Below are positions 27,791-36,918 of a DNA stretch of 64,000 bases, one piece after another; position 1 is the stretch's first letter; the number at the start of each line of letters is the position of its first letter. The stretch covers positions 3,844,001-3,908,000 of the forward strand of contig NZ_JAFBCF010000001.1 in assembly GCF_016907535.1 (NCBI RefSeq), given 5' to 3'. This DNA comes from Microlunatus panaciterrae. GTDB lineage: Bacteria; Actinomycetota; Actinomycetes; Propionibacteriales; Propionibacteriaceae. The notes under the pieces are model-generated. The model saw nothing but the letters and a program-made list of their open reading frames with translations, had not been told where the DNA came from and did no database searches. The position numbers were made by a program, and so were the translations under genes.

Positions 27791-28741
27791 GTGACGATCG
27801 TCTTGGTGGGGCCCACCGCGGCAGGGAAGTCCTCTCTCGCCGTAGCTCTGGCGCGCCGACTCGGTCAGGAGCAGATCGAGGCGGAGATCGTCAATGCCGA
27901 CTCGATGCTGGTCTACCGCGGGATGGACATCGGCACCGCCAAGCCCACCGCCGCCGAACGCGACGGAGTGCCTCATCACCTGATCGACATCCTCGACATC
28001 ACCCAGACGGCGACCGTGGCCGAGTTCCAGGCCCTCGCCCGTGCCGCCATCGCGGACTGTCGGCGGCGGGGCGTGCGGCCGATCGTGGTCGGCGGGTCGG
28101 CTCTCTACGTCCGGGCCATCGTCGACGCCTTCGAGTTTCCCGGTACCGACCCGGCCGTCCGGGCCGCCCTCGAGGCGGACCTGGCCGCCGACGGGCCGCA
28201 CAGGCTGCACGCCCGGCTGCAGCAGCAGGACCCGGCCGCAGCAGCGGCGATCCTGCCCGGCAACGGCCGACGGATCGTCCGGGCGCTCGAGGTGATCGCC
28301 CTCACGGGCAGGGCGTTCAGTGTCGGCCTGCCGGGCTACCGCTACCAGTTGCCGGACGTGCTCCAGATCGGTCTCGATATCGAGCGTGACCTGGTCGACC
28401 AGCGCATCAGTGACCGGGTCGACCGGATGTGGGGGGAAGGTTTCGTGACCGAGGTGATCGAGCTCGAGCGCCGGGGGCTGCGGTCGGGGGTCACCGCCTC
28501 CCGCGCGCTGGGCTACCGGCAGATCCTGGACTTCCTGTCCGGCTCCACAACCGAGGACGAGGCACGGATGCGTACGGTTGCGGGGACCAGGCGGTTCTCG
28601 CGCAAGCAGGGCGGCTGGTTCCGGCGCGACCCAAGGATCCGGTGGGTGTCGGGACTCGCCCCCGACCTTCTCGACCAGGTCTGGCGGGTGGTGGGCGAGA
28701 ACGGGCCCGAGCTGCCGGCACAGGCCGGAATGGAACACTGA
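27791..28741 (+). CDS. miaA: tRNA dimethylallyltransferase MiaA
   Basis: Transfers dimethylallyl from DMAPP to A37 of tRNAs reading UNN codons. 316 residues: P-loop GPTAAGKSSLA at the extreme N-terminus, NADSMLVYRGMDIGTAKP substrate region, HHLIDILDITQTATVAEFQ, and the VGGSALYVRAI segment. A C-terminal helical tRNA-binding part follows. GTG start at 27791. The stop precedes dapF by 4 nt. It provides the substrate for MiaB upstream. Confidence 0.95.
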   Translation: MTIVLVGPTAAGKSSLAVALARRLGQEQIEAEIVNADSMLVYRGMDIGTAKPTAAERDGVPHHLIDILDITQTATVAEFQALARAAIADCRRRGVRPIVVGGSALYVRAIVDAFEFPGTDPAVRAALEADLAADGPHRLHARLQQQDPAAAAAILPGNGRRIVRALEVIALTGRAFSVGLPGYRYQLPDVLQIGLDIERDLVDQRISDRVDRMWGEGFVTEVIELERRGLRSGVTASRALGYRQILDFLSGSTTEDEARMRTVAGTRRFSRKQGGWFRRDPRIRWVSGLAPDLLDQVWRVVGENGPELPAQAGMEH

Positions 28742-28745
28742 AGCC

Positions 28746-29570
28746 ATGCGCAGATGGACCTTCTCCAAGGGGCACGGCACCCAGAACGACTTCGTCCTCT
28801 TGCAGGACCGGGAGTCCATGCTCAACCCGGGCGAGGCCGAGGTCAGGTTCATCTGCCACCGGCACTCCGGCATCGGGGCCGATGGCCTGTTGCGCGCTGT
28901 CCGGGCCGCACACATCCCCGAGTGGGAGGGCAACCCGGACCTCTGGTTCATGGACTACCGCAACGCCGACGGCTCGGTCGCCGAGATGTGCGGCAACGGC
29001 ATCCGCGTGTTCGTCCGGTTTCTGCTCGAGCAGGATCTGGCCACTGGGCCGGTGGTCCAGGTCGCCACCCGGGCTGGCCTGAGGGAGGCGACCGTATACC
29101 CAGACACCAGCATCCGGGTGGCGATGGGTCCGGTCACGCTGGGCGGCGAGGTCACCGTGACCGTGGGTGGGGTGAAACACCGCGCCCGGACCGTGAGTGT
29201 CGGCAACCCGCACGCGGTCAGCTTCGTCGATGACCTTCAGGCGCTGCAGCTGTTCACGGCGCCGACCTGGTCTCCGCCGGAGGCTTTCCCCAACGGAGTC
29301 AACCTCGAGTTCGTCCGGCGGGTCGGCGAGCGGCATGTGGCCATGCGCGTCTACGAACGCGGCGTGGGGGAGACCCGGTCCTGCGGCACCGGAACCGTCG
29401 CCGCGGCCGCTGCGGCCGCGGCGGCCGCGGCCGAGCCGCTTCCGGTGAGCTACCGCGTCGATGTCCCCGGCGGTACGGTCGAGGTCGAGCTGACCGAGGG
29501 CCAGGCCTTTCTGACCGGGCCCGCGGTGATCATTGCGAACGGCGAGCTGATTCTTCCCGAGGAGCTGTGA
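28746..29570 (+). CDS. dapF: Diaminopimelate epimerase DapF
   Basis: Converts LL- to meso-diaminopimelate for lysine and peptidoglycan synthesis. 274 residues, two DapF half-domains. The two catalytic cysteines are in AEMCGNGIRVF and TRSCGTGTVA. Directly after the second motif comes a run of eleven alanines encoded by GCGGCCGC-like DNA (29400-29433), longer than the AAV-type stretch usual there. The ATG is 4 nt after miaA, and the stop overlaps the SDR start, so miaA-dapF-SDR are coupled. Confidence 0.94.
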   Translation: MRRWTFSKGHGTQNDFVLLQDRESMLNPGEAEVRFICHRHSGIGADGLLRAVRAAHIPEWEGNPDLWFMDYRNADGSVAEMCGNGIRVFVRFLLEQDLATGPVVQVATRAGLREATVYPDTSIRVAMGPVTLGGEVTVTVGGVKHRARTVSVGNPHAVSFVDDLQALQLFTAPTWSPPEAFPNGVNLEFVRRVGERHVAMRVYERGVGETRSCGTGTVAAAAAAAAAAAEPLPVSYRVDVPGGTVEVELTEGQAFLTGPAVIIANGELILPEEL

Positions 29571-30337
29571 TGGGTGTTCTGGACACGTTCTCGCTGGCCG
29601 GCAGGGTGTCAGTGGTGACCGGCGCCAACCGAGGCATCGGCCGCGCGCTGGTGGTGGCCCTGGCCGAGGCAGGCAGTGATGTCGTTCTGCTGGTCCGAGA
29701 CGTCGCCAACTGTGCCGCGGTGCTGGCCGAGCTCGAGCCGCTCGGAGTGCGCACGGCCGTCGTCACCGCGGACGTCACCGATGCCCGGGAGGTGCAGGCG
29801 GCGGTTGACGCCGCCATTGCACAGCTCGGGCGGGTGGACGTACTGGTGAACAACGCGGGCGCGTGCATTCACCGCCCCGCGCTCGAGGTGACCGAGGATG
29901 AGTGGCGGACGGTGATGGACGTCAACGTCAACGGGGTCTGGAACTGCGCCCAGTCGTTTGGCCGGGTGATGGTGGCGCAGGGGCATGGGTCGATCGTCAA
30001 CATAGGGTCGATGTCAGCCAACATCGTCAACCGGCCGCAGTGGCAGCCGGCCTACAACGCGTCCAAGGCGGCCGTACACCACCTGACCCGGTCGTTGGCC
30101 GCCGAGTGGGCGCCCGCGGGCGTACGGGTGAACGCTCTGGCGCCCGGGTACATCAAGACCGAGATGAGCCCCGTTGACGCGCCAGAGTTCCGGCGGTACT
30201 GGATCGAGGACGCGCCGATGCAGCGGTTCGGGTTGCCCGTCGAGCTGGGACCGAGTGTCGTCTTCCTGGCGTCGCAGGCGTCGTCGTTCATGACCGGTGA
30301 GGTGATGGTCGTCGACGGCGGTTACAGCCTGTTCTGA
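29570..30337 (+). CDS. Short-chain dehydrogenase/reductase
   Basis: Classical SDR of 255 residues. VVTGANRGIGRALVVAL binds NAD(P), NNAGA stabilises the fold, and the catalytic Ser-Tyr-Lys is in IGSMSAN ... YNASKAAVHHL. The TGxxxGIG and NAxAPGYIKTEM features are like polyol or gluconate dehydrogenases, but the substrate cannot be told. ATG 29570 overlaps the dapF stop; GTG 29567 one codon earlier is an alternative. It is not part of the conserved dapF-hflX pair of other actinobacteria, so it looks inserted. Confidence 0.86.
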   Translation: MGVLDTFSLAGRVSVVTGANRGIGRALVVALAEAGSDVVLLVRDVANCAAVLAELEPLGVRTAVVTADVTDAREVQAAVDAAIAQLGRVDVLVNNAGACIHRPALEVTEDEWRTVMDVNVNGVWNCAQSFGRVMVAQGHGSIVNIGSMSANIVNRPQWQPAYNASKAAVHHLTRSLAAEWAPAGVRVNALAPGYIKTEMSPVDAPEFRRYWIEDAPMQRFGLPVELGPSVVFLASQASSFMTGEVMVVDGGYSLF

Positions 30338-30429
30338 CGCCCGCGCTGGACCCGTCTGGCGAACGACCGGGTATCGGAAGGCAAAAAGACTCGACCTGTT
30401 TGGTCGCTCGTGAGATTCTTGGTCACAAG

Positions 30430-31929
30430 ATGACATTGCCGCAAAGAGACCTTGCCCCTCAGGATGCCGACCACGACGCCGACGAGCTCGTGGTCGAGGA
30501 CTTCAAGCCCAGCGACGACACCGACTACCGCGCCCTCGATAACGGCGACCAGCAGGATCTGGCCGACCGGATCTCGCTGCGCCGCGTCGCCGGGATGTCG
30601 ACCGAGCTGTCTGATATCTCCGAGGTGGAATACCGCCGGCTCCTGCTGGAGCGTGTCGTGCTGGTCAGCGTGTGGACCAGCGGCACCGAGGAGGACGCAG
30701 AGAACGCCATGGTCGAGCTCAAGCTGCTCGCCGAGACCGCGGGTTCGCAGGTCCTGGAGGGCCTGATCCAGCGGCGTAGCCGGCCGGACCCGGCCACCTA
30801 CATCGGCAGCGGCAAGGTGGAGGAGCTTCGCGAGGTCGTCCTTGCGACCGGCGCCGACACGGTGATCTGTGACGGTGAGCTCGCTCCGGCCCAGCTCCGT
30901 AACCTCGAGGACCGGATCAAGGTCAAGGTGATCGACCGCACCGCCCTCATCCTGGACATCTTCGCCCAACACGCCAAGAGCGCGGAGGGCAAGGCGCAGG
31001 TGGAGCTGGCGCAGCTGCAGTATCTCAAGCAGCGACTGCGCGGTTGGGGTGGGAACCTGTCTCGCCAGGCCGGCGGTCGGGTCGGCGCAGCAGGAGGCGG
31101 CATCGGCGGACGAGGTCCCGGTGAGACCAAGCTCGAGACGGACCGTCGTCGGATCAACAGTCGGATCGCCAAGCTGCGGAGCGCACTACGCGAGATGGAC
31201 GGCACCCGGGAGACCAAGCGGGCCGAACGTCGTCGGCACCGGATCCCGTCGGTGGCCATCGTGGGCTACACCAACGCGGGCAAGTCCAGCCTGCTGAACC
31301 GGCTGACTGGCGCTGGGGTGCTGGTGGAGGATGCGCTGTTCGCGACCCTGGACCCGACCACCAGGCGCAGCCAGACCACCGATGGCCGCGTCTTCACCCT
31401 GACTGACACGGTCGGCTTCGTCCGGCACCTGCCGCACGACCTGGTCGAGGCGTTCGCGTCGACCCTGGAGGAGTCCGCGCAGGCGGACCTGCTCGTCCAT
31501 GTCGTGGATGGCTCAGATCCCGACCCTAACGGGCAGATCACGGCCGTGCGGGCAGTGCTGTCCGACATCGGGGCAGCGGGAGTGCCTGAGCTGATCGTGA
31601 TCAACAAGGCCGACGCCGCCAGCCCGGAGGCACTGACGATGCTGCGGACGCAGTATCCGGACGCGGCCATCGTCTCAGCCCGGACCGGCCAGGGCATCTC
31701 GTCGTTGCGCTCCACCGTCGAGTCCCGACTGCCCAAGCCGGAGGTCGAGATCAAGGCGCTCATCCCGTATGAGCGTGGTGACCTGGTCAACCGCATCCAT
31801 CAGAGTGGTGAGTTCCTGACCCTGGAGCACACCGCCGACGGCTCACTGATCGTCGCCCGGGTGCATCCCGACCTTGCCGGTGAGCTCGCCCGCTTCCTCG
31901 TCCCCGAGCCCGCCCCTGCCACAGCCTGA
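30430..31929 (+). CDS. hflX: Ribosome-associated GTPase HflX
   Basis: GTPase that binds the 50S subunit and splits stalled ribosomes. About 499 residues: N-terminal HflX domain (RRSRPDPATYIGSGKVEEL, ILDIFAQHAKSAEGKAQVELA), the glycine-rich GGRVGAAGGGIGGRGPGETKLE linker, and the G domain with GYTNAGKSSLLNRL, a DTVGFVR switch II, and NKAD. ATG 30430 is favoured; TTG 30400 would add ten residues. Its 3' end is followed at once by a palindromic repeat array. Confidence 0.93.
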   Translation: MTLPQRDLAPQDADHDADELVVEDFKPSDDTDYRALDNGDQQDLADRISLRRVAGMSTELSDISEVEYRRLLLERVVLVSVWTSGTEEDAENAMVELKLLAETAGSQVLEGLIQRRSRPDPATYIGSGKVEELREVVLATGADTVICDGELAPAQLRNLEDRIKVKVIDRTALILDIFAQHAKSAEGKAQVELAQLQYLKQRLRGWGGNLSRQAGGRVGAAGGGIGGRGPGETKLETDRRRINSRIAKLRSALREMDGTRETKRAERRRHRIPSVAIVGYTNAGKSSLLNRLTGAGVLVEDALFATLDPTTRRSQTTDGRVFTLTDTVGFVRHLPHDLVEAFASTLEESAQADLLVHVVDGSDPDPNGQITAVRAVLSDIGAAGVPELIVINKADAASPEALTMLRTQYPDAAIVSARTGQGISSLRSTVESRLPKPEVEIKALIPYERGDLVNRIHQSGEFLTLEHTADGSLIVARVHPDLAGELARFLVPEPAPATA

Positions 31930-31931
31930 CT

Positions 31932-32100
31932 GCGCGCCCTGAGCCTGCCTACGCGCCCTGAGCCTGCCCACGCGCCCTGAGCTTGTCGAAGGGCCCTCGC
32001 GCCCTGAGCCTGCCCACGCGCCCTGAGCCTGTCGAAGGGCCCACGCGCCTGAGCCTGTCGAAGGGCACTGGTTGCTCTTCGACAGGCTCAGAGCGCGTGG
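31932..32100. repeat. Palindromic repeat array, GAGCCTGTCGAAGGGC family (copy 1)
   Basis: At least six direct units built on CGCGCCCTGAGCCTG, some ending TGCCCA and some TGTCGAAGGGC, then one unit in reverse orientation (CTTCGACAGGCTCAGAGCGCG, about 32077-32097). Adjacent opposite units can form a long hairpin. The same family recurs at 54674-54926 and 59132-59298. The remaining gap to 32224 holds a TATCGT -10 (32213-32218) 6 nt before the helicase GTG. Confidence 0.85.
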
Positions 32101-32224
32101 TGGATGGTGGGATGCTCTTCCACTGGCTCCGAGTTCAGGCGGATCACAATGGGGCCGCCACCGGGGATCCACAACCCCAACGTGTCGGCTGGGTCTCTGG
32201 TAGCCCCGGCGCTATCGTTGTTCG

Positions 32225-34303
32225 GTGAGCCCGCAACCGACCGCAACAGCGCCCGCGGGTGCCAAGGCGGAGCATAAGCCGGGCCACCGAGAGGTGCTGG
32301 CTGCGGCGGTCGAGGAGATCGGCGGCGCCGAGCGCCCCGGTCAGATCCAGATGGCCGATGCCATCGCAGAGTCGTTCGAGACCGGCCGGCACCTGCTGGT
32401 CCAGGCGGGCACCGGCACCGGGAAGTCACTGGGCTACCTGGCCCCGGCATTGGTGCACCTGACCCGCCGCCCGCGCGACCGGATTGTGATCGCCACCGCG
32501 ACACTGGCCCTGCAGAGCCAGCTCGCGACCAACGACATCCCGGCGGCCCTGGACGCCGTACAGAAGGTGACCGGCCGCCGGCCCAGCCACGCCATCCTCA
32601 AGGGTCGCACCAACTACGCCTGCCAACTGCGGGTCCATGACGGAGTCGGCGAAGACCAGGCAACGCTGATCGGGGCTGACGAGCTGGTCGAGACCATCCG
32701 CAGCGCGCCGCAGTCAGCGGAGTCCGCGCTCGGCGCGGAGGTGCTGGCCCTGCGCCAGTGGGCAGAGCAGCAGGACGCCTCCGGAGGAATGGCCGACCGT
32801 GACGACGCGCCGTCGCACACCGAGCGGGGCTGGCAGCAGGTGTCAATCCCGGTCCGCGAGTGCCTCGGAGTCCAGCGTTGCCCGTACGGCGACAGCTGCT
32901 TCGTCGAGAAGTCGCGGGAAAAGGCCCGCGCCGCCGACCTGGTGGTGACGAACCATGCCCTGCTGGCCATCGACGCCCTGCACGGCGGTACGGCGCTGCC
33001 GGAGCACACGATGGTGATCATCGACGAGGCACACGAGCTGGTCTCCCGGATCACCGGCGCGGCCTCGGCGGAGCTCAGTCCACAACTGGTCGAACGGGTA
33101 GGGCGGCGAGCCATGGCCCACCTCGACGACGAGACTGCGCTCGAGCTGCTCGAGTCGGCCGAGGCACTCCGCGGGGCCCTCGACCAGGCGCCGCTGGAGC
33201 GGATCGAGGACGCTGACTCCGCCGTGGTCCAGGCGTTCGAGTCGATGCGGAACGCGACCAGGCAGGCCGTCAGCGAGATGGGCAAAGAGGGCCAGGGCGA
33301 GGATCCCGAACGGCGCCAGGCAGCTGCAGCGGTGAAGGAGATCTTCGACGTCGCCGAGCGGATGGCGGCACTGAAACCGCACGACGTCACCTGGGTGGTC
33401 GAGCGGGAACGTTTCGGGCGGGAGGCCAAGGTGGCTCCGCTCTCGGTGGCCGGGCTGATGCGCGACCGGGTCTTCGCCGAACGGACCACCGTCCTGACCT
33501 CTGCCACACTCCAGCTGGGGGGCGACTTCAACACCGTGGCCGCCTCGGTCGGACTGAGGGCGGCCGAGCGCGACGACACCAGCCCGGTCGAAGACGGGCA
33601 CGAGAGCTCCGACGACCAACGCATCCCGTGGCGCGGGCTCGATGTCGGATCGCCGTTCGACTACCGCCGCCAGGGGATCCTCTATGTCGCCCGGACGATG
33701 CCGCCGCCCGGCCGAGACGGTCTTTCCGATGTCGCCATGACTGAGATCGCCGAGCTGGTCTGGGCAGCGGGGGGTCGGACCCTCGGGTTGTTCTCTTCAC
33801 GGCGGGCGGCGGAGGCGGCGGCGATCCACGTACGGCGACAGTTACCCAAGATGACCATCCTTTGCCAGGGTGATGCTCAACTGTCGGAACTGACTCGGCG
33901 CTTCATCGCTGACGAGCAGGCAAGCCTGTTCGGCACGCTCTCGTTGTGGCAGGGCGTGGACGTTCCCGGAGCGACCTGCCAGCTCGTCATCATTGACCGG
34001 ATCCCCTTTCCTCGTCCGGATGAGCCGCTGATGCTGGCCAGGCAGCGCGCAGTCGCTGAGGCGGGTGGCAACGGTTTCATGGCCGTAGCGGCAACCCACG
34101 CTGCCTTGCTGCTCGCCCAGGGCTCGGGACGGCTGATCCGAAGGGTCAGCGACCGTGGGGTGGTTGCGGTGCTGGATCCGCGGCTGGTGACCGCCCGGTA
34201 CGGCTCCTTCTTGAAGGCTTCGATGCCGGACATGTGGGAGACGATCGACCGCGAGGTCGCCGTCGGAGCTCTCCGGCGGCTGTCCGAGCCGGCGGCCACG
34301 TAG
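32225..34303 (+). CDS. DinG/XPD-type iron-sulfur DNA helicase
   Basis: 5'-3' ATP-dependent helicase of 692 residues. Walker A is AGTGTGKS at 61-68; the DEAH box is in VIIDEAHELVSR. Four cysteines for a 4Fe-4S cluster are in NYAC, ECLG and QRCPYGDSC, between motifs I and II. QGSGRLIRRVSDRGVVAVLDPR is motif VI. GTG 32225 is 6 nt after TATCGT, suggesting a leaderless transcript. No N-terminal exonuclease domain. Lies beside hflX and upstream of sthA/lexA, as in several actinobacteria. Role in repair or replication-block removal is inferred from family. Confidence 0.92.
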   Translation: MSPQPTATAPAGAKAEHKPGHREVLAAAVEEIGGAERPGQIQMADAIAESFETGRHLLVQAGTGTGKSLGYLAPALVHLTRRPRDRIVIATATLALQSQLATNDIPAALDAVQKVTGRRPSHAILKGRTNYACQLRVHDGVGEDQATLIGADELVETIRSAPQSAESALGAEVLALRQWAEQQDASGGMADRDDAPSHTERGWQQVSIPVRECLGVQRCPYGDSCFVEKSREKARAADLVVTNHALLAIDALHGGTALPEHTMVIIDEAHELVSRITGAASAELSPQLVERVGRRAMAHLDDETALELLESAEALRGALDQAPLERIEDADSAVVQAFESMRNATRQAVSEMGKEGQGEDPERRQAAAAVKEIFDVAERMAALKPHDVTWVVERERFGREAKVAPLSVAGLMRDRVFAERTTVLTSATLQLGGDFNTVAASVGLRAAERDDTSPVEDGHESSDDQRIPWRGLDVGSPFDYRRQGILYVARTMPPPGRDGLSDVAMTEIAELVWAAGGRTLGLFSSRRAAEAAAIHVRRQLPKMTILCQGDAQLSELTRRFIADEQASLFGTLSLWQGVDVPGATCQLVIIDRIPFPRPDEPLMLARQRAVAEAGGNGFMAVAATHAALLLAQGSGRLIRRVSDRGVVAVLDPRLVTARYGSFLKASMPDMWETIDREVAVGALRRLSEPAAT

Positions 34304-34360
34304 CTCAACCGTCACGCCGGTCCCTAGCGGCGTGAAGGGCTGTCTGGCACTCTTGCGGCT

Positions 34361-35806
34361 ATGGAGCACAGTTACGACTTCGACCTAGCCGTGATCGGAT
34401 CAGGACCGGGCGGTCAGAAGGCGGCCATCATGGCCGCCAAGCTCGGGCACAAGGTCTGTGTCATCGACAGCCAGCGCATGGTGGGTGGGGTCTGTGTCAA
34501 CACCGGAACGATCCCGTCCAAGACGCTGCGTGAGGCCGTGCTCTATCTCACCGGCATGCAGTTGCGCGACATCTACGGCGCCAGCTATCGGGTGAAGGAC
34601 GAGATCACCATCTCGGACCTGCTGAGCAGGCTGCAGCATGTCGTCGGACGGGAGACCGAGGTGATCCGCGCTCAGCTGATTCGCAACCACATCGAGCTGC
34701 TGCCCGGGATGGCCTCCTTCCTGGACCCGCACACGCTTGCGGTCGAGTCGGACAGCACGTTCGAGCACCGCACCTTGACCGCGGAGAAGGTGGTCATCGC
34801 CACCGGCACGACGCCGGCTCGGCCCAAACACATCAAGTTCGACGGCGTACGCATTCTTGACTCGGACCAGATCCTCGCGCTGGACAAGGTGCCGGACTCG
34901 ATGGTGGTGGTCGGCGCCGGTGTGATCGGGGTGGAGTACGCCTCCATCTTCGCCGCTCTCGGAACCAGGGTAACCCTCGTCGAGAAACGGCCGCAGATGC
35001 TGGACTTCTGTGACCCTGAGATTGTCGAGTCGCTGAAGTTCCACCTGCGCGACCACGCCATGAGCTTTCGTTTCGGCGAGGAGGTCGCCTCGGTCGAGAG
35101 CTCTGGGCGAGGGACCATCACCACCCTCGGGTCGGGCAAGAAGATCGCCGCCGAAGTGGTGATGTACTCGGCCGGCCGTCAGGGCAACACTGCGCAGCTC
35201 AACCTCGACCTCGCCGGGCTGACTGCCGACGCGCGCGGCCGACTGGTGGTGGACAGCAACTATCGGACGGCGATGGAGCACATCTACGCGGTCGGCGACG
35301 TGATCGGCTTTCCGGCGCTGGCGGCTACGTCGATGGACCAGGGCCGGCTAGCGGCCTCGCACGCCTTCGGGGAGCCCGCCAACGAACTGCACGGACTGCA
35401 GCCGATCGGGATCTACACGATTCCTGAGATCTCCTACTGCGGCAAGACCGAGGCTGAGCTGACGGGTGAGTCGGTGCCTTTCGAGGTGGGGATCTCGCGC
35501 TATCGAGAGCTGGCTCGGGGGCAGATCATTGGTGACTCGTACGGGATGTTGAAGCTGATCGTGCATTCCGAGAACCGCAGCATCCTCGGCGTGCACGTTT
35601 TCGGCACCAACGCGACAGAGCTGGTGCACATCGGTCAGGCGATCATGGGGTGTGGCGGCACGGTCGACTACCTGGTGGACACCGTGTTGAACTACCCGAC
35701 ACTGTCCGAGGCATACAAGGTGGCGGCTCTCGACGTAGCCAACAAGCTGCGCGCCGTCGCCCGATTCACCAACGAGATGATCATCTCCGAGCCAAGCACT
35801 CTGTGA
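34361..35806 (+). CDS. sthA: Soluble pyridine nucleotide transhydrogenase
   Basis: FAD-dependent enzyme that balances NADPH and NADH, 481 residues. FAD-binding [17 protein letters not shown] at the N-terminus; the second nucleotide fold is [23 protein letters not shown] contact in [15 protein letters not shown]; a C-terminal dimerisation domain ends the protein. In the redox-active position the sequence [18 protein letters not shown] has only one of the two cysteines of dihydrolipoamide dehydrogenase, as expected for SthA. Convergent with lexA. Confidence 0.92.
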   Translation: MEHSYDFDLAVIGSGPGGQKAAIMAAKLGHKVCVIDSQRMVGGVCVNTGTIPSKTLREAVLYLTGMQLRDIYGASYRVKDEITISDLLSRLQHVVGRETEVIRAQLIRNHIELLPGMASFLDPHTLAVESDSTFEHRTLTAEKVVIATGTTPARPKHIKFDGVRILDSDQILALDKVPDSMVVVGAGVIGVEYASIFAALGTRVTLVEKRPQMLDFCDPEIVESLKFHLRDHAMSFRFGEEVASVESSGRGTITTLGSGKKIAAEVVMYSAGRQGNTAQLNLDLAGLTADARGRLVVDSNYRTAMEHIYAVGDVIGFPALAATSMDQGRLAASHAFGEPANELHGLQPIGIYTIPEISYCGKTEAELTGESVPFEVGISRYRELARGQIIGDSYGMLKLIVHSENRSILGVHVFGTNATELVHIGQAIMGCGGTVDYLVDTVLNYPTLSEAYKVAALDVANKLRAVARFTNEMIISEPSTL

Positions 35807-35809
35807 CGA

Positions 35810-35894
35810 TGATCATGGAGCGAAGATGATCAACGTAGCTTGCCGCTTGACTGCTGCTCAATGCCACCCCGCCGCTGAGCCTGGTCCATGATCA
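35810..35894. repeat. Inverted repeat bracketing the sthA-lexA gap
   Basis: TGATCATGGA (35810-35819) and TCCATGATCA (35885-35894) are perfect 10-bp complements 65 nt apart; the right copy contains the lexA stop codon. Possibly a bidirectional termination structure. Confidence 0.4.
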
Positions 35895-36692
35895 GATCCG
35901 GCGAAGGACCGCAACCACCTTGCCCAGAATGGAAGCATGGTTGCCGTCGATCGGGTCATACGCAGGGTTGTGGGGCATCAGCCAGACCTGCCCGTCCGTT
36001 CGTTTGAAGGTCTTGACGGTGGCTTCGGTGTCCAGCAGGGCGGCCACGATGTCACCGTTGTCGGCCGTCTGCTGCTGCCGGACGACCACCCAGTCACCGT
36101 CGCAGATCGCCGCGTCAATCATCGAGTCACCGCTCACCTGGAGCAGGAACATGGTGCCCTCGCCGACGAGCTGGCGGGGGAGCGCAAACACGTCCTCGAT
36201 CCGCTCTTCGGCCAGGATCGGCCCACCGGCGGCGATCCGGCCGAGCACCGGGACGTGCACCGGCTCGGGATAGGCGTCGCCGATACCCGTCTGGTCGGGT
36301 CCGCTCTCGACGCCGGCAGCCGGACGGGTTCCGGACTCGCCGGGGAGCAGCACCTCAAGAGCGCGCGGCCGGTTGGGGTCGCGGCGGAGGAATCCTTTGC
36401 TCTCCAACATCTTCAGCTGGTGGGCGACACTTGAGGAGCTCGCCAGCCCCACCGCCTGCCCCATCTCCCGGATGCTCGGCGGATAGCCGCGCTGGTCGAC
36501 CGCGTCCCGAATGACCTCCAGGATCCGACGCTGACGGGGAGTCAGGCCATCGGCATCGGTGGGGCCATCAGGCAGCGCGCTGACATTGCTGCCGATCTCG
36601 CCGAGCTGGGCGGCGACATCCTTGGCGCTGGGGCGACCGCGCTTCTTCGCTGGGGTGGGGCGCCCGGTGCTGGGCTCGTCATGTTCTGCCAT
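35892..36692 (-). CDS. lexA: SOS repressor LexA
   Basis: 266-residue repressor. A charged N-terminal extension of about 45 residues precedes the winged HTH ([39 protein letters not shown]). Cleavage is expected between A155 and G156 (IAAGGP). The catalytic serine is S190 (GDSM) and the lysine K227, 37 residues apart as in E. coli LexA. Its promoter combines a LexA box with a textbook RecA-NDp element, the -10 of which ends 6 nt before the ATG, so the mRNA is probably leaderless. Divergent from the SOS-controlled membrane protein. Confidence 0.97.
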   Translation of the reverse strand: MAEHDEPSTGRPTPAKKRGRPSAKDVAAQLGEIGSNVSALPDGPTDADGLTPRQRRILEVIRDAVDQRGYPPSIREMGQAVGLASSSSVAHQLKMLESKGFLRRDPNRPRALEVLLPGESGTRPAAGVESGPDQTGIGDAYPEPVHVPVLGRIAAGGPILAEERIEDVFALPRQLVGEGTMFLLQVSGDSMIDAAICDGDWVVVRQQQTADNGDIVAALLDTEATVKTFKRTDGQVWLMPHNPAYDPIDGNHASILGKVVAVLRRI

Positions 36693-36698
36693 GAGGCA

Positions 36699-36721
36699 AA
36701 ACTAGAGACTGGCACTGACAA
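36699..36721 (-). promoter_or_regulatory. RecA-NDp (PafBC-type) promoter of lexA
   Basis: Minus strand TTGTCAGTG (36721-36713), 8-base spacer, TAGTTT (36704-36699), then 6 nt to the ATG. All nine consensus bases, the spacing and TAnnnT agree with the mycobacterial RecA-NDp motif. Confidence 0.85.
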
Positions 36722-36725
36722 AATC

Positions 36726-36737
36726 AAACACCTGTTC
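36726..36737. promoter_or_regulatory. LexA box upstream of lexA
   Basis: AAAC-ACCT-GTTC (GAAC-AGGT-GTTT on the minus strand), one mismatch to GAACnnnnGTTC, immediately upstream of the RecA-NDp element. Confidence 0.7.
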
Positions 36738-36817
36738 GATGCGTGTCTTTGCCCGCCGCGACGCTGCAAAAGTGTCACCACCCTCGGCTTGACTGGCGAT
36801 ATCGGACGACACACATC

Positions 36818-36829
36818 GAACGCGTGTAC
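36818..36829. promoter_or_regulatory. LexA box in the lexA divergent region
   Basis: GAAC-GCGT-GTAC within TCGAACGCGTGTACGA: one mismatch in 12 consensus positions. It lies between the two divergent promoters. Confidence 0.65.
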
Positions 36830-36843
36830 GAATAGCGTTGGAA

Positions 36844-36866
36844 TTGTCGGTCCGATGCGTTAGACA
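36844..36866 (+). promoter_or_regulatory. RecA-NDp-like promoter of the small membrane gene
   Basis: TTGTCGGTC (36844-36852), 8-base spacer, TAGACA (36861-36866). The 9-mer is 8 of 9; the -10 has A in place of the final T. Confidence 0.55.
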
Positions 36867-36884
36867 GGTGCCAGACAGTTTTTC

Positions 36885-36896
36885 GAACAGCCGTTC
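36885..36896. promoter_or_regulatory. LexA box of the small membrane gene
   Basis: TCGAAC-AGCC-GTTCGA (36883-36898) is a full match to the extended actinobacterial SOS box, 23 nt before the start codon and just downstream of the -10. Confidence 0.88.
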
Positions 36897-36918
36897 GATC
36901 ACTTCCCGAGGAGTAACC

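Noticed and set aside
31932-32100. CRISPR array
   Set aside because: The units are palindromic and nearly contiguous, without unique spacers of constant length, and no cas genes are present. The same holds for 54674-54926 and 59132-59298.
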